Positions 6,895 through 14,322 of a stretch of 64,000 bases of DNA are shown piece after piece. Position 1 is the first letter of the stretch, and each line of letters opens with the position of its first letter. Origin of the DNA: UBA8752 sp965657965 (GTDB lineage Bacteria > Bacteroidota > Bacteroidia > Flavobacteriales_D > Sanyastnellaceae). Both the position numbers and the translations under genes were made by a program. Under the pieces are notes generated by a model. The model had not been told where the DNA came from and made no database searches. It saw only the letters and a program-made list of their open reading frames with translations. The stretch spans positions 1 to 64,000 of the forward strand of contig CBFHQM010000009.1 of NCBI GenBank assembly GCA_965657965.1, given 5' to 3'.

Positions 6895-9273
6895 ATGATT
6901 CGTCTCCTTCTCCCCCTGTTGCTTTTGAGCACAACACTCTTTGGTCAAAACACGGTGGGCACCATCGCCTACGATCCTGAATTGTACACCGAAGGGTATA
7001 CCATGATTTATCCGCACAACCAAAACCGCGCGATGCTGCTCAATGCATGCGGGGAAGTGGTGCACGATTGGACCATGGACGAAGACCGCCGTCCAGGCAA
7101 CACCGCCTATTTGCAAGCCAATGGAGACGTCATCATGACCTCTCGTCCTGCCGCTGTAGGAGACGACGCCATTTGGGCCGGTGGCGGAGGCGCCACCATC
7201 GAGCGACGGACTTGGGACAACGAAGTCTTGTGGAGCTACACAGCCAACAATGACAGCCTGAGGCTGCACCACGACATCACCGTGACGCCAAATGGAAATG
7301 TGATCGCCATTTGCTGGGAAGCCATTGACAGCTTGGAATGCATCGCCAATGGCCGCAACCCCGAGCTCCTTGCTGGCGGTGTCTTGTGGAGCGACAAATT
7401 GATTGAACTCCAACCCGACGCCAGCGGTGGTGCCAATGTGGTCTGGGAATGGCGAGCTTGGGACCACTTAATCCAAGACTTTGACAGCACAAAAGCCAAC
7501 TATGGTGTGGTGGCCGACAATCCACAACGAATCGATGTCAATTACGGCAGCATTGGAAACCAGCCCCGCGATTGGCATCACATGAATGCCGTCGACTACT
7601 TCCCCTATTACGATACGGCCGGACAAATCATCATGAGTGTTCCCACCTTCAACGAAGTCTGGGTGATCTGGCACGACTACCAATTCAGCGATGACTTGAT
7701 CTGGCGCTGGGGCAACCCTGCCGCATACCAACGGGGAGACAGCACCGATCAAAAGCTGTTCTACCAGCACGACATTCATTGGGGCGACGGGCTCGGTGTC
7801 AACCCGGGCAACCCTGACTTCACCAAGTTCTTTGTCTTCAACAATCGCGTGCCCAACACAGACACCACAGGCACCCACAGCGAGGTGGCGGTCATCTCTC
7901 CCATTTTCGATGAGTACGACGGTGGATATGACTTCGATACCAGCACCGGCCGTTGGGGGCCCGAGGACTTCCAATGGACCTACACGCAACCTGGGCTCAA
8001 CAGCACGGGCTTAAGCTCGTTCCAACGGCTCGGAAATGGAGGAAACCTCATTTGCAACGGGCGAACCGGCGAGCTCACCGAGCTCACCGAGGATGGAGAA
8101 ACCGCTTGGCAATACCGCACACCTCTTTTGCAAGGAGCCCCTGTTGCGCAAGGAACCGCCTTGGAAACGAACAACAACTTGACCTTTAGGGCCGACCGTT
8201 ACCCCATCGACTTTCCTGCCTTTGACAATCAAGATTTGTCATCCGGCATGGTGATCGAGGTGGACCCCACGCCCTTGGCTGTTTGCCAGCCCCTGTTGTG
8301 CGAGAATGAGCTCGCCTGCAATTTTGGCGAGGAGGGAGATTGCGTTTACGTGGACACCGACATCGATGTTCAAGGTCCCATGATGCTGGGCTTGGTTGAC
8401 ACGCTGCTCTGTGCCAATGGGTACGAAGTAACCGACGATGGCTTCGTGACCTTGGTGCCGTCCTCGGGCGGCATGGATGCGGGTTATGAGTGGTTCATCA
8501 CCCCGGAGGTCACCGAATTGATGTTGGCTTCGGGATTTGAAGTGCTCTACAACGATTTGGTCTCACAGAACGTCTACGTCTGCGAATCCGAGTTGACGGC
8601 TGTCAGCGCATTTTTTGGAGACACGACGGTGGTCAACTACGATGGCATCGGTTGGTATTGGCCCCTCTACGACGGCTATACGGCTCCTGCGAGCAATTTC
8701 GAATCAGGATGTAACGATCCAGAATACTGCAACTTCGACCCTTGCTCCCTGCCCGATTCCACCCTGTGTACTGTGCTCGAATTGCTGGCAGAATCCAACA
8801 CGAATAACGGCACCGTTACCACAGAAGCGGTGGGCGGAACAGCACCGTACACCATCATTATTCTGGACGAAAACCTGCAAAGCATAGGCTTCCCGCCTGC
8901 GCAATCCGATGACCCCACTGCTATTTTTGTCGGGTTGCCTGACGGCACCTATTGCATTGAAGTCACAGACGCTTCAGGCTGCTCCGCCATCTCATGTGTG
9001 AACGTCGGCCCAATGAGTGTGGAAGCCTTGAATCCTGTTTCATTCCAGCTGCATCCCAACCCCGCTTCTGAAGCGGTTCAATTGGAGTTGCCTGCGGCGT
9101 GGGAAGTCCAAGCTGTGGTCATTCGAGACGCAGCGGGTCGTGAAGTGGCATGGCCGGCGGTCACTGCCCGGATCAGCGCGCTGAACATTGGCGCCTTGTC
9201 CACTGGCGTTTACTTGGTGGAAGTCCATCACTTGGCTGGAACCGCTGTAGAGCGGTTGATCGTTCGCCATTGA
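6895..9273 (+). CDS. Secreted arylsulfotransferase-like protein with Cys-rich extension and T9SS domain (copy 2)
   Basis: This 792-residue paralogue of the preceding gene has a signal peptide (residues 1-17, ending LFGQ) and the same propeller domain. The histidines His126 (LHHD), His229 (DWHHMNAV) and His292 (YQHDIHW) are kept, but the position of the catalytic Arg reads SVPTFNE, so the arginine is absent and a few residues are inserted. After the propeller (from about residue 475) comes a Cys-rich region with ELACNF and PEYCNFDPC motifs, then a TAPYTIIILD beta-sandwich-like segment, and finally a T9SS sorting domain (LHPNPASEAVQLELP ... GVYLVEVHH). It may be catalytically altered or binding-only. 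The ATG at 6895 starts the signal peptide; the longer frame upstream overlaps copy 1. Confidence 0.82.
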   Translation: MIRLLLPLLLLSTTLFGQNTVGTIAYDPELYTEGYTMIYPHNQNRAMLLNACGEVVHDWTMDEDRRPGNTAYLQANGDVIMTSRPAAVGDDAIWAGGGGATIERRTWDNEVLWSYTANNDSLRLHHDITVTPNGNVIAICWEAIDSLECIANGRNPELLAGGVLWSDKLIELQPDASGGANVVWEWRAWDHLIQDFDSTKANYGVVADNPQRIDVNYGSIGNQPRDWHHMNAVDYFPYYDTAGQIIMSVPTFNEVWVIWHDYQFSDDLIWRWGNPAAYQRGDSTDQKLFYQHDIHWGDGLGVNPGNPDFTKFFVFNNRVPNTDTTGTHSEVAVISPIFDEYDGGYDFDTSTGRWGPEDFQWTYTQPGLNSTGLSSFQRLGNGGNLICNGRTGELTELTEDGETAWQYRTPLLQGAPVAQGTALETNNNLTFRADRYPIDFPAFDNQDLSSGMVIEVDPTPLAVCQPLLCENELACNFGEEGDCVYVDTDIDVQGPMMLGLVDTLLCANGYEVTDDGFVTLVPSSGGMDAGYEWFITPEVTELMLASGFEVLYNDLVSQNVYVCESELTAVSAFFGDTTVVNYDGIGWYWPLYDGYTAPASNFESGCNDPEYCNFDPCSLPDSTLCTVLELLAESNTNNGTVTTEAVGGTAPYTIIILDENLQSIGFPPAQSDDPTAIFVGLPDGTYCIEVTDASGCSAISCVNVGPMSVEALNPVSFQLHPNPASEAVQLELPAAWEVQAVVIRDAAGREVAWPAVTARISALNIGALSTGVYLVEVHHLAGTAVERLIVRH

Positions 9274-9292
9274 GGTCAACTAAATTGGACTG

Positions 9293-10078
9293 ATGATGCA
9301 AGACGACACCATTCTGATCACCCAAACTGGAGGGGTCATGACCCTGACCCTGAATCGATCCTCGGCTTACAACAGCTTTACCCGTCCCATGGCCACAGCA
9401 TTGCAGCAGGGCCTGGACAAAGCATCAACAGACGACAACATTCGATGTGTGGTCATCACGGGAACCGGCAAGGCTTTCTGCGCCGGACAAGATTTGAAGG
9501 AGGTCACCGCAGATGACGCTCCGCCGTTGGAGGACATTGTCGGAGGGAGCTACAACGTCACGATTCGCAAAATGCGCGCCTTGGCCAAACCCGTCATCAC
9601 CGCAGTCAATGGTGTTGCGGCAGGTGCTGGAGCCAACATCGCCTTGGCCGGTGACCTTTGCGTTGCAGCCGAAGGCGCCAAATTCATCCAGGCCTTCTCC
9701 AAAATCGGCCTCATTCCCGACAGTGGAGGCACCTGGATGCTGCCCAAGCTCGTTGGTCTCCAGCGCGCCACGGCACTGGCCTATTTGGGCACGCCCGTTT
9801 CGGCTCCCGAAGCGGAGGCCATGGGCATGATACACCGGTCCATTCCCAACGAAGCGTTTGCAGAGGAGGTTCAAGCACTGGCCAAAAAGCTAGCCGCCAT
9901 GCCCACCACGGGATTGGCCCTTACCAAACAAGCCTTCAATCGGGGCTTCGAGCAAGGACTCGATGCACAACTCGATACAGAAATGGAACTTCAAGCCAAG
10001 GCTTCCCGTACAGAAGACTTCAAGGAAGGTGTCGCGGCGTTTTTGGAAAAGCGCAGCCCCACCTTCAAAGGACATTGA
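9293..10078 (+). CDS. paaG: Enoyl-CoA hydratase/isomerase, PaaG-like
   Basis: This 261-residue crotonase-family protein has the oxyanion-hole segments FCAGQDL and GVAAGAGANIALAGDL. It matches PaaG (1,2-epoxyphenylacetyl-CoA isomerase, 262 residues in E. coli) better than a generic hydratase through IGLIPDSGGTWMLPKLVG and the C-terminal DFKEGVAAFLEKRSPTFKG. PaaG acts in phenylacetate degradation, but no other paa gene is nearby, so a role in beta-oxidation isomerisation is also possible. Two ATGs (9293, 9296) are equivalent candidates. It begins 20 bases after the T9SS gene and ends three bases before the next gene, so it probably shares a transcript with that gene. Confidence 0.85.
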   Translation: MMQDDTILITQTGGVMTLTLNRSSAYNSFTRPMATALQQGLDKASTDDNIRCVVITGTGKAFCAGQDLKEVTADDAPPLEDIVGGSYNVTIRKMRALAKPVITAVNGVAAGAGANIALAGDLCVAAEGAKFIQAFSKIGLIPDSGGTWMLPKLVGLQRATALAYLGTPVSAPEAEAMGMIHRSIPNEAFAEEVQALAKKLAAMPTTGLALTKQAFNRGFEQGLDAQLDTEMELQAKASRTEDFKEGVAAFLEKRSPTFKGH

Positions 10079-10081
10079 ACC

Positions 10082-10393
10082 ATGGCGTTAGACCAGTGGA
10101 TACCGTGCGACGAAAAGCTGCCCAAAAACGGACAGCGCGTTCTCGGGGTGGTGCCTGGGAACGAGGTCTTGCTGCCGGGCAAGGCGAGCTTTGAAATGCG
10201 CGAAGTCTTGGTGCTTCGCTTCATGGAGAACTTCTTCGCTGCTCAAGCCGACAAGGCCGGTGCACACGGACGACACTTCTGGAGCGGTGAAGGGGCCTCT
10301 AACCAGTATTTCGAAGCCGTGACCCATTGGATGCCCGTCCCGGAACCACCGGTTCAAGTCACCCCGGAAGACGATGACGACTCAGCGCAGTGA
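10082..10393 (+). CDS. DUF551-like small protein
   Basis: This 103-residue protein begins QWIPCDEKLPKNGQRVLGV and ends HWMPVPEPP, the two conserved blocks of the DUF551 family (W-I-x-x-x-x-x-L-P near the start and H-W-M-P-L-P-x-P-P near the end). Family function is unknown, and the domain is often seen in phage and accessory regions. The C-terminal tail is acidic. It starts three bases after paaG and overlaps the convergent gene at 10382 by 12 bases. Confidence 0.75.
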   Translation: MALDQWIPCDEKLPKNGQRVLGVVPGNEVLLPGKASFEMREVLVLRFMENFFAAQADKAGAHGRHFWSGEGASNQYFEAVTHWMPVPEPPVQVTPEDDDDSAQ

Positions 10394-10711
10394 CTTGCGT
10401 TTCTTGAGCGGGAAAAATTGACCCGCAACCCCCACAAACACATGCCGCTCACCGACAATGTCGAGGGTGTAAACAGAGCACAATTGGAAGTTCTCGCGCC
10501 GGGCCAATTGCCCAGCCGCTGAGCTGGCCACTTGCCCCAAACCCTTGCGAAACTTCTTGCCCAATTCAGACTCACCTGGCACCTCATCGGCCAACTCCTC
10601 TTGCACATAAAGGGCCACGAACTCGGTAAAATCGGATCCGTCTGGGTTGGTAAAGTACAGGGCGGCGGCAACCATGCCGGCCAACAAAATGAGGAAGCGT
10701 AATCCTTTCAT
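10382..10711 (-). CDS. Small membrane-anchored DUF4359-like protein
   Basis: This 109-residue protein has one N-terminal hydrophobic helix or signal anchor (residues 4-20, LRFLILLAGMVAAALYF), then a soluble part that includes NFQLCSVYTLDIVGERHVFVGVAGQFFPL. This resembles DUF4359 proteins, whose function is unknown. The start ATG at 10711 overlaps the rsmE stop as ATGA, so it is the downstream partner of rsmE in a two-gene operon. Its last 12 bases overlap the 3' end of the convergent DUF551-like gene. Confidence 0.7.
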   Translation of the reverse strand: MKGLRFLILLAGMVAAALYFTNPDGSDFTEFVALYVQEELADEVPGESELGKKFRKGLGQVASSAAGQLARRENFQLCSVYTLDIVGERHVFVGVAGQFFPLKKRKSLR

Positions 10712-11430
10712 TTGAGCGCGTTGATGAGATGAAATGCCTGAACGGCGTACAATGCTGCCGTTTCTGTCCGCAGCCTGTGTTCCCCCATGGTCACAGGTGT
10801 AAAATCCGATTGAGCGAACAGATGGATCTCTTCTGGCGAAAAATCGCCTTCTGGACCAACGGCCAACACCACGTTTCGGCCCTTGGGCAATGCCGTGGCG
10901 ATGGACTGACGCTCCCATTCTGGATGCTCGGGAACAGGACAATGCGCGAGACCCAACCATGCCTTTTCATTCAGATTGGCCAAAGCCTCGGACAATTCCA
11001 TGGCTGGTCTTAGGACCGGCAACCACGCCCTTCGCGATTGTTTCATGGCCTCGACCAGTGTGCGATTCCATCGTTCAAACTTTTCGATGCGACGTTCGCT
11101 TCGCGACGTCCAAATCGGTTGGATGACATCGACACCGCACTCACACGCCTTCTCCAAAAACCATTCAAAGCGATCCGTATGCTTGGTGGGCGACACCCAC
11201 ATGGTCAAGCGAGGTTCGGATGGCGGGAAACACGCAGGCTCTCCCACCGAGAGGAGGACTTGTCGCTTTTCCAAGGTCAGGATTTCCGCAGGGAATATGG
11301 CACCGCGTCCATCGGCCAACTCCACGAGATCTCCCGGCTTGGCGCGAAGCACCTGCACAAGGTGACGGGCTTCATCTACACCCAGCGCATGGGCGCCGGG
11401 TTGAATGTCAGGGGCAAAGAATCGGCGCAT
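10708..11430 (-). CDS. rsmE: 16S rRNA (uracil-1498-N3)-methyltransferase
   Basis: This 240-residue protein is RsmE, a SPOUT-fold methyltransferase that methylates N3 of U1498 of 16S rRNA with S-adenosylmethionine. It opens with MRRFFAPD, has a PUA-like N-terminal part (HLVQVLRAKPGDLVELADGRG), and a knotted C-terminal SAM site with LAVGPEGDFSPEE and MGEHRLRTETAAL, all diagnostic. ATG at 11430 places MRRFF at the true N-terminus; the open frame to 11469 runs into the pckA terminator. It is coupled (ATGA) to the downstream small membrane protein. Confidence 0.95.
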   Translation of the reverse strand: MRRFFAPDIQPGAHALGVDEARHLVQVLRAKPGDLVELADGRGAIFPAEILTLEKRQVLLSVGEPACFPPSEPRLTMWVSPTKHTDRFEWFLEKACECGVDVIQPIWTSRSERRIEKFERWNRTLVEAMKQSRRAWLPVLRPAMELSEALANLNEKAWLGLAHCPVPEHPEWERQSIATALPKGRNVVLAVGPEGDFSPEEIHLFAQSDFTPVTMGEHRLRTETAALYAVQAFHLINALK

Positions 11431-11433
11431 ACT

Positions 11434-11479
11434 GCAAAGAAAAAGCGGCGAGCGGTCCTTTGAGCCCACTCGCCGCTTT
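11434..11479 (-). terminator. Terminator of pckA
   Basis: An 11-base perfect inverted repeat (11442-11452 with 11469-11479, AAAGCGGCGAG on the plus strand) surrounds a 16-base loop and is followed on the minus strand by a T-rich run, TTTCTTTG. It lies 20 bases after the pckA stop and just before the rsmE start. Confidence 0.85.
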
Positions 11480-11498
11480 CTGCGTCCACAATGTTCGG

Positions 11499-13118
11499 TC
11501 AGCTTACCAATGCAGCGAGCGATTGAGGTGAAGCTTGGCGCACTTCGGGAGCGACGCCCGAAGCAAACTCTTCAAAGTTGTGATGAAAGCGCTCCGCCAA
11601 ATCGTCGGCCTGGACATCAAAGTCCTCTCCATGGGCCCAGGTCGATCGCGGATCCAAAATCCCTGAGTCTACATGGGGAGCCGTCATCGGAACTTCCCAG
11701 CCAAACCGGGCACACCGACGATACTCCACGTTTTCCATTTCGCCGCTCAAAGCCGCATTCAACAAAGCGCGTGTGTTTTGAAGCGACATGCGGCTGCCCA
11801 CACCATGTGGGCCTCCTGTCCAGCCCGTGTTCACCAGCCAAACTTTGGTGCCGTGCTTGGCCATACGTTCGCCGAGCATGTCCGCATAGCGTCCGGGGTG
11901 CAATGGCAAAAAGGGCGCGCCAAAGCAAGCGCTGAAGACCGCCTTTGGCTCATTGATGCCGTCCTCTGTGCCTGCCACTTTCGCGGTATAGCCGCTAATG
12001 AAATGGTACATCGCCGTCGGCGCATCCAAGCGCGCCAAAGGAGGCAACACGCCGAACGCATCGCAAGTCAAAAAGAAAATGTGGTCCGGATGGTCTCCCT
12101 GTCCACTCGGCTTGGCCCCTGCGATGTGGTGGATCGGATAGCTCACCCGCGTGTTTTGCGTGGTGGCTGCATCGGTGTAGTCTGGCGTTACCCCATCTGC
12201 TGCAAAGCCGATGTTCTCGAGCATCGCCCCGTGGCGAATTGCATTGAAAATGTCCGGCTCACGCTGGGCATCCAAGTCAATCGTCTTGGCATAACAGCCA
12301 CCCTCGAAATTGAAAATACCATCGGCACCCCAGCCATGCTCATCGTCCCCGATCAACCGACGGGTCGGGTCGCTGGAGAGCGTCGTTTTGCCCGTCCCGG
12401 ACAAACCAAAGAAAACCGCAGTGCTTCCGTCTGCGCCTTCGTTGGCAGAACAGTGCATCGGCAAAACGTTGGATTCGGTGGGCAACAGGAAATTCATGGC
12501 ACTGAACATGCCTTTCTTAATCTCCCCGGTATAGCCCGTGCCGCCGATCAGGATGCGGCGGTTTGTAAAATCGAGCACCGCAAAATTCGCCTGACGCGTA
12601 CCATGCTTGTCTGGATCCGCCTTAAAGCTGGGCGCACAAATCACATGCCACTCGGGCTCAAACAAAGCGGACTCTTCGGCTGTGGGCCGAAGGAACATGT
12701 TGTAAGCGAAAAGATTGGACCACGACTTTTCGGACAACACCCGCAACGCCTTTCGGTGCTCCGGATGGGATCCCACATAGGCATCCCTAGCGTAGAGCCC
12801 TTTGCCATCGAGAAAGGCCACGAGATCCTCGTGCAGGCGTTGAGCGTGTGCGGTTGAAATGGGCTGATTGATGTCTCCCCACCAAACGTCCTTTTGGGTC
12901 ATCCCATCTTGAACAATGAATCGGTCTTGGGGACTTCGGCCAGTGAACCTGCCTGTTTCGATGGCCAGGGCACCTGTAGAAGTGAGACGGCCTTCTCCGG
13001 CCAATAATGCCCGCTCGATGAGCTGGGCTGGGGCGAGGTTCCACCAGATTTGTCTGGCTTTCTTCAATCCACTTTGTGCCAAATCCGGGTGGAATGGCGT
13101 GTTTCCTTGATGTACCAT
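11499..13118 (-). CDS. pckA: Phosphoenolpyruvate carboxykinase (ATP)
   Basis: This 539-residue enzyme converts oxaloacetate and ATP to phosphoenolpyruvate, CO2 and ADP, the entry to gluconeogenesis. The kinase-1a loop GLSGTGKTT is at residues 238-246, the metal/substrate segment GDDEHGW follows at 257-263 and FEGGCYAK at 271-278; RSPQDRF near residue 61 binds oxaloacetate. The length matches the E. coli enzyme (540). It is monocistronic: a good promoter lies 33-64 bases upstream and a strong terminator follows. Malate dehydrogenase, which supplies oxaloacetate, is encoded 3.5 kb away. Confidence 0.97.
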   Translation of the reverse strand: MVHQGNTPFHPDLAQSGLKKARQIWWNLAPAQLIERALLAGEGRLTSTGALAIETGRFTGRSPQDRFIVQDGMTQKDVWWGDINQPISTAHAQRLHEDLVAFLDGKGLYARDAYVGSHPEHRKALRVLSEKSWSNLFAYNMFLRPTAEESALFEPEWHVICAPSFKADPDKHGTRQANFAVLDFTNRRILIGGTGYTGEIKKGMFSAMNFLLPTESNVLPMHCSANEGADGSTAVFFGLSGTGKTTLSSDPTRRLIGDDEHGWGADGIFNFEGGCYAKTIDLDAQREPDIFNAIRHGAMLENIGFAADGVTPDYTDAATTQNTRVSYPIHHIAGAKPSGQGDHPDHIFFLTCDAFGVLPPLARLDAPTAMYHFISGYTAKVAGTEDGINEPKAVFSACFGAPFLPLHPGRYADMLGERMAKHGTKVWLVNTGWTGGPHGVGSRMSLQNTRALLNAALSGEMENVEYRRCARFGWEVPMTAPHVDSGILDPRSTWAHGEDFDVQADDLAERFHHNFEEFASGVAPEVRQASPQSLAALVS

Positions 13119-13150
13119 GATGTCGGGCTGATCATTGCGAGCCTGAGCAT

Positions 13151-13182
13151 CAAAGATAGAAAGACGCTTATGCCATAAACAA
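13151..13182 (-). promoter_or_regulatory. Promoter of pckA
   Basis: On the minus strand TTG (13182-13180), 21 bases, then TATCTTTG (13158-13151) fit the Bacteroidota sigma factor consensus. Transcription would start near 13147, giving a leader of about 30 bases before the pckA ATG at 13118. Confidence 0.65.
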
Positions 13183-13225
13183 GAAACTTATTGTCAGAAT
13201 ATTGTCTTTTACACCATTTAACCTC

Positions 13226-13642
13226 CTACTGAATTTGATCCGAAGACCGCAAAATGGACCACGTCCATTGGCCCCATCCTCCAATCATTAGCGCACCACC
13301 GACAGGCGTAATCGGCCCCAAAAAAGACACCGACACACCCCAAGCTTTCGCCAAAACCAGCCCGTAAATGCTGAACGAAAACAAAACAGTTCCCAACGCC
13401 ACCCATCTCAAACCGACTGCTTGACCGCGGGCTGAAGCCCCGAGCAACGCGCAACCCATGGCCAGTAAATAGTGCGACGCTGTTTGCCAAGACGCCAAAG
13501 ATTCAGGCGTCAGAATCGACGAAAGGGAATGGGCACCAAACGCGCCAGCTGCGATTCCGAGCATCAAAAAAGCCCCCCCTCTCAACTGGTGGACCCGAGG
13601 CGCTTCATGAACGGACCGATGCTTTGAACTGTTGCTCTTCAT
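13226..13642 (-). CDS. DUF423 family membrane protein
   Basis: This 138-residue protein has a basic N-terminus and four hydrophobic segments (about 20-40, 58-70, 78-98, 105-128). GIAAGAFGAHSL and the C-terminal GPITPVGGALMIGGW are the hallmarks of the DUF423/YgdD family of small inner-membrane proteins of unknown role. It stands alone between pckA (same strand, 107 bases on) and a divergent lipoprotein gene. Confidence 0.88.
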   Translation of the reverse strand: MKSNSSKHRSVHEAPRVHQLRGGAFLMLGIAAGAFGAHSLSSILTPESLASWQTASHYLLAMGCALLGASARGQAVGLRWVALGTVLFSFSIYGLVLAKAWGVSVSFLGPITPVGGALMIGGWGQWTWSILRSSDQIQ

Positions 13643-13682
13643 ATGCGGCTAAATTGCGGCGAATAGAGCTTCCTTTGAAAAC

Positions 13683-14267
13683 ATGCGTCTTTCCATTTTT
13701 ACCTCCCTTCTTCTTCTTCTCCTGACCTCGTGTTCCACGGGGCCAGACTCCACGTCTTCCAATCCTGCGAAAACAGCAGCAGACAACCCTTCAAAGGAGA
13801 CCAAAGCCAAACCGAGCAAAAGGGCATACACCCAAGAAGAACTCAACCAACCATACAGCACGGTCAGCCCTTGGCGCTACTTGATCACCAGCCCAGATGC
13901 CATGTACTTCGAGAAAATGGCGACCCTCTCTTCCCATGCACGGACCATTCACGCTTCTGGACACACATTGCTGCTTCCACGCGACCAAACCTTTCTCGAA
14001 GACAAGACATGGAAGGGCATCATGGAAGAGGAGGACCGCGAGGTCCTCGACCGCTTTGTCGGAGCGCACATCATCAAGGGCATCCAATCACCAAAAGGCT
14101 TGATTGGTGTTTATGAAGATTTAAATGGCAATGCAGTGGTGATCGAAACCCGCGATGACGGGGAACAGATTTGTGGTGGTGCAAGGCTGCTCGGACAAGT
14201 GGTGGAAACCGACAATGGCATTGTGATTCCCGTCATGGGCATGGTAGAAGACATCCGTTGGGACTGA
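13683..14267 (+). CDS. Fasciclin-like lipoprotein
   Basis: This 194-residue protein has a lipoprotein signal with lipobox LTSC (Cys17), a low-complexity Ser/Lys/Pro linker (about 18-48) and a single domain resembling a short fasciclin fold. In it, HTLLLPRDQTFLED corresponds to the usual F-T-V-F-A-P-x-N-x-A-F, REVLDRFVGAHIIKG to the V-x-x-H-I-x-x-G helix, and GQVVETDNGIVIPVMGMV to the N-G-V-I-H-x-I-D end. Similarity is partial, so the fold call is an inference. Likely outer-membrane or periplasmic, perhaps adhesive. Confidence 0.75.
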   Translation: MRLSIFTSLLLLLLTSCSTGPDSTSSNPAKTAADNPSKETKAKPSKRAYTQEELNQPYSTVSPWRYLITSPDAMYFEKMATLSSHARTIHASGHTLLLPRDQTFLEDKTWKGIMEEEDREVLDRFVGAHIIKGIQSPKGLIGVYEDLNGNAVVIETRDDGEQICGGARLLGQVVETDNGIVIPVMGMVEDIRWD

Positions 14268-14322
14268 CCCACAAGGCAACCACCACTTGTCACATTTTCG
14301 CATTTCACTCGGTACTATTCTC

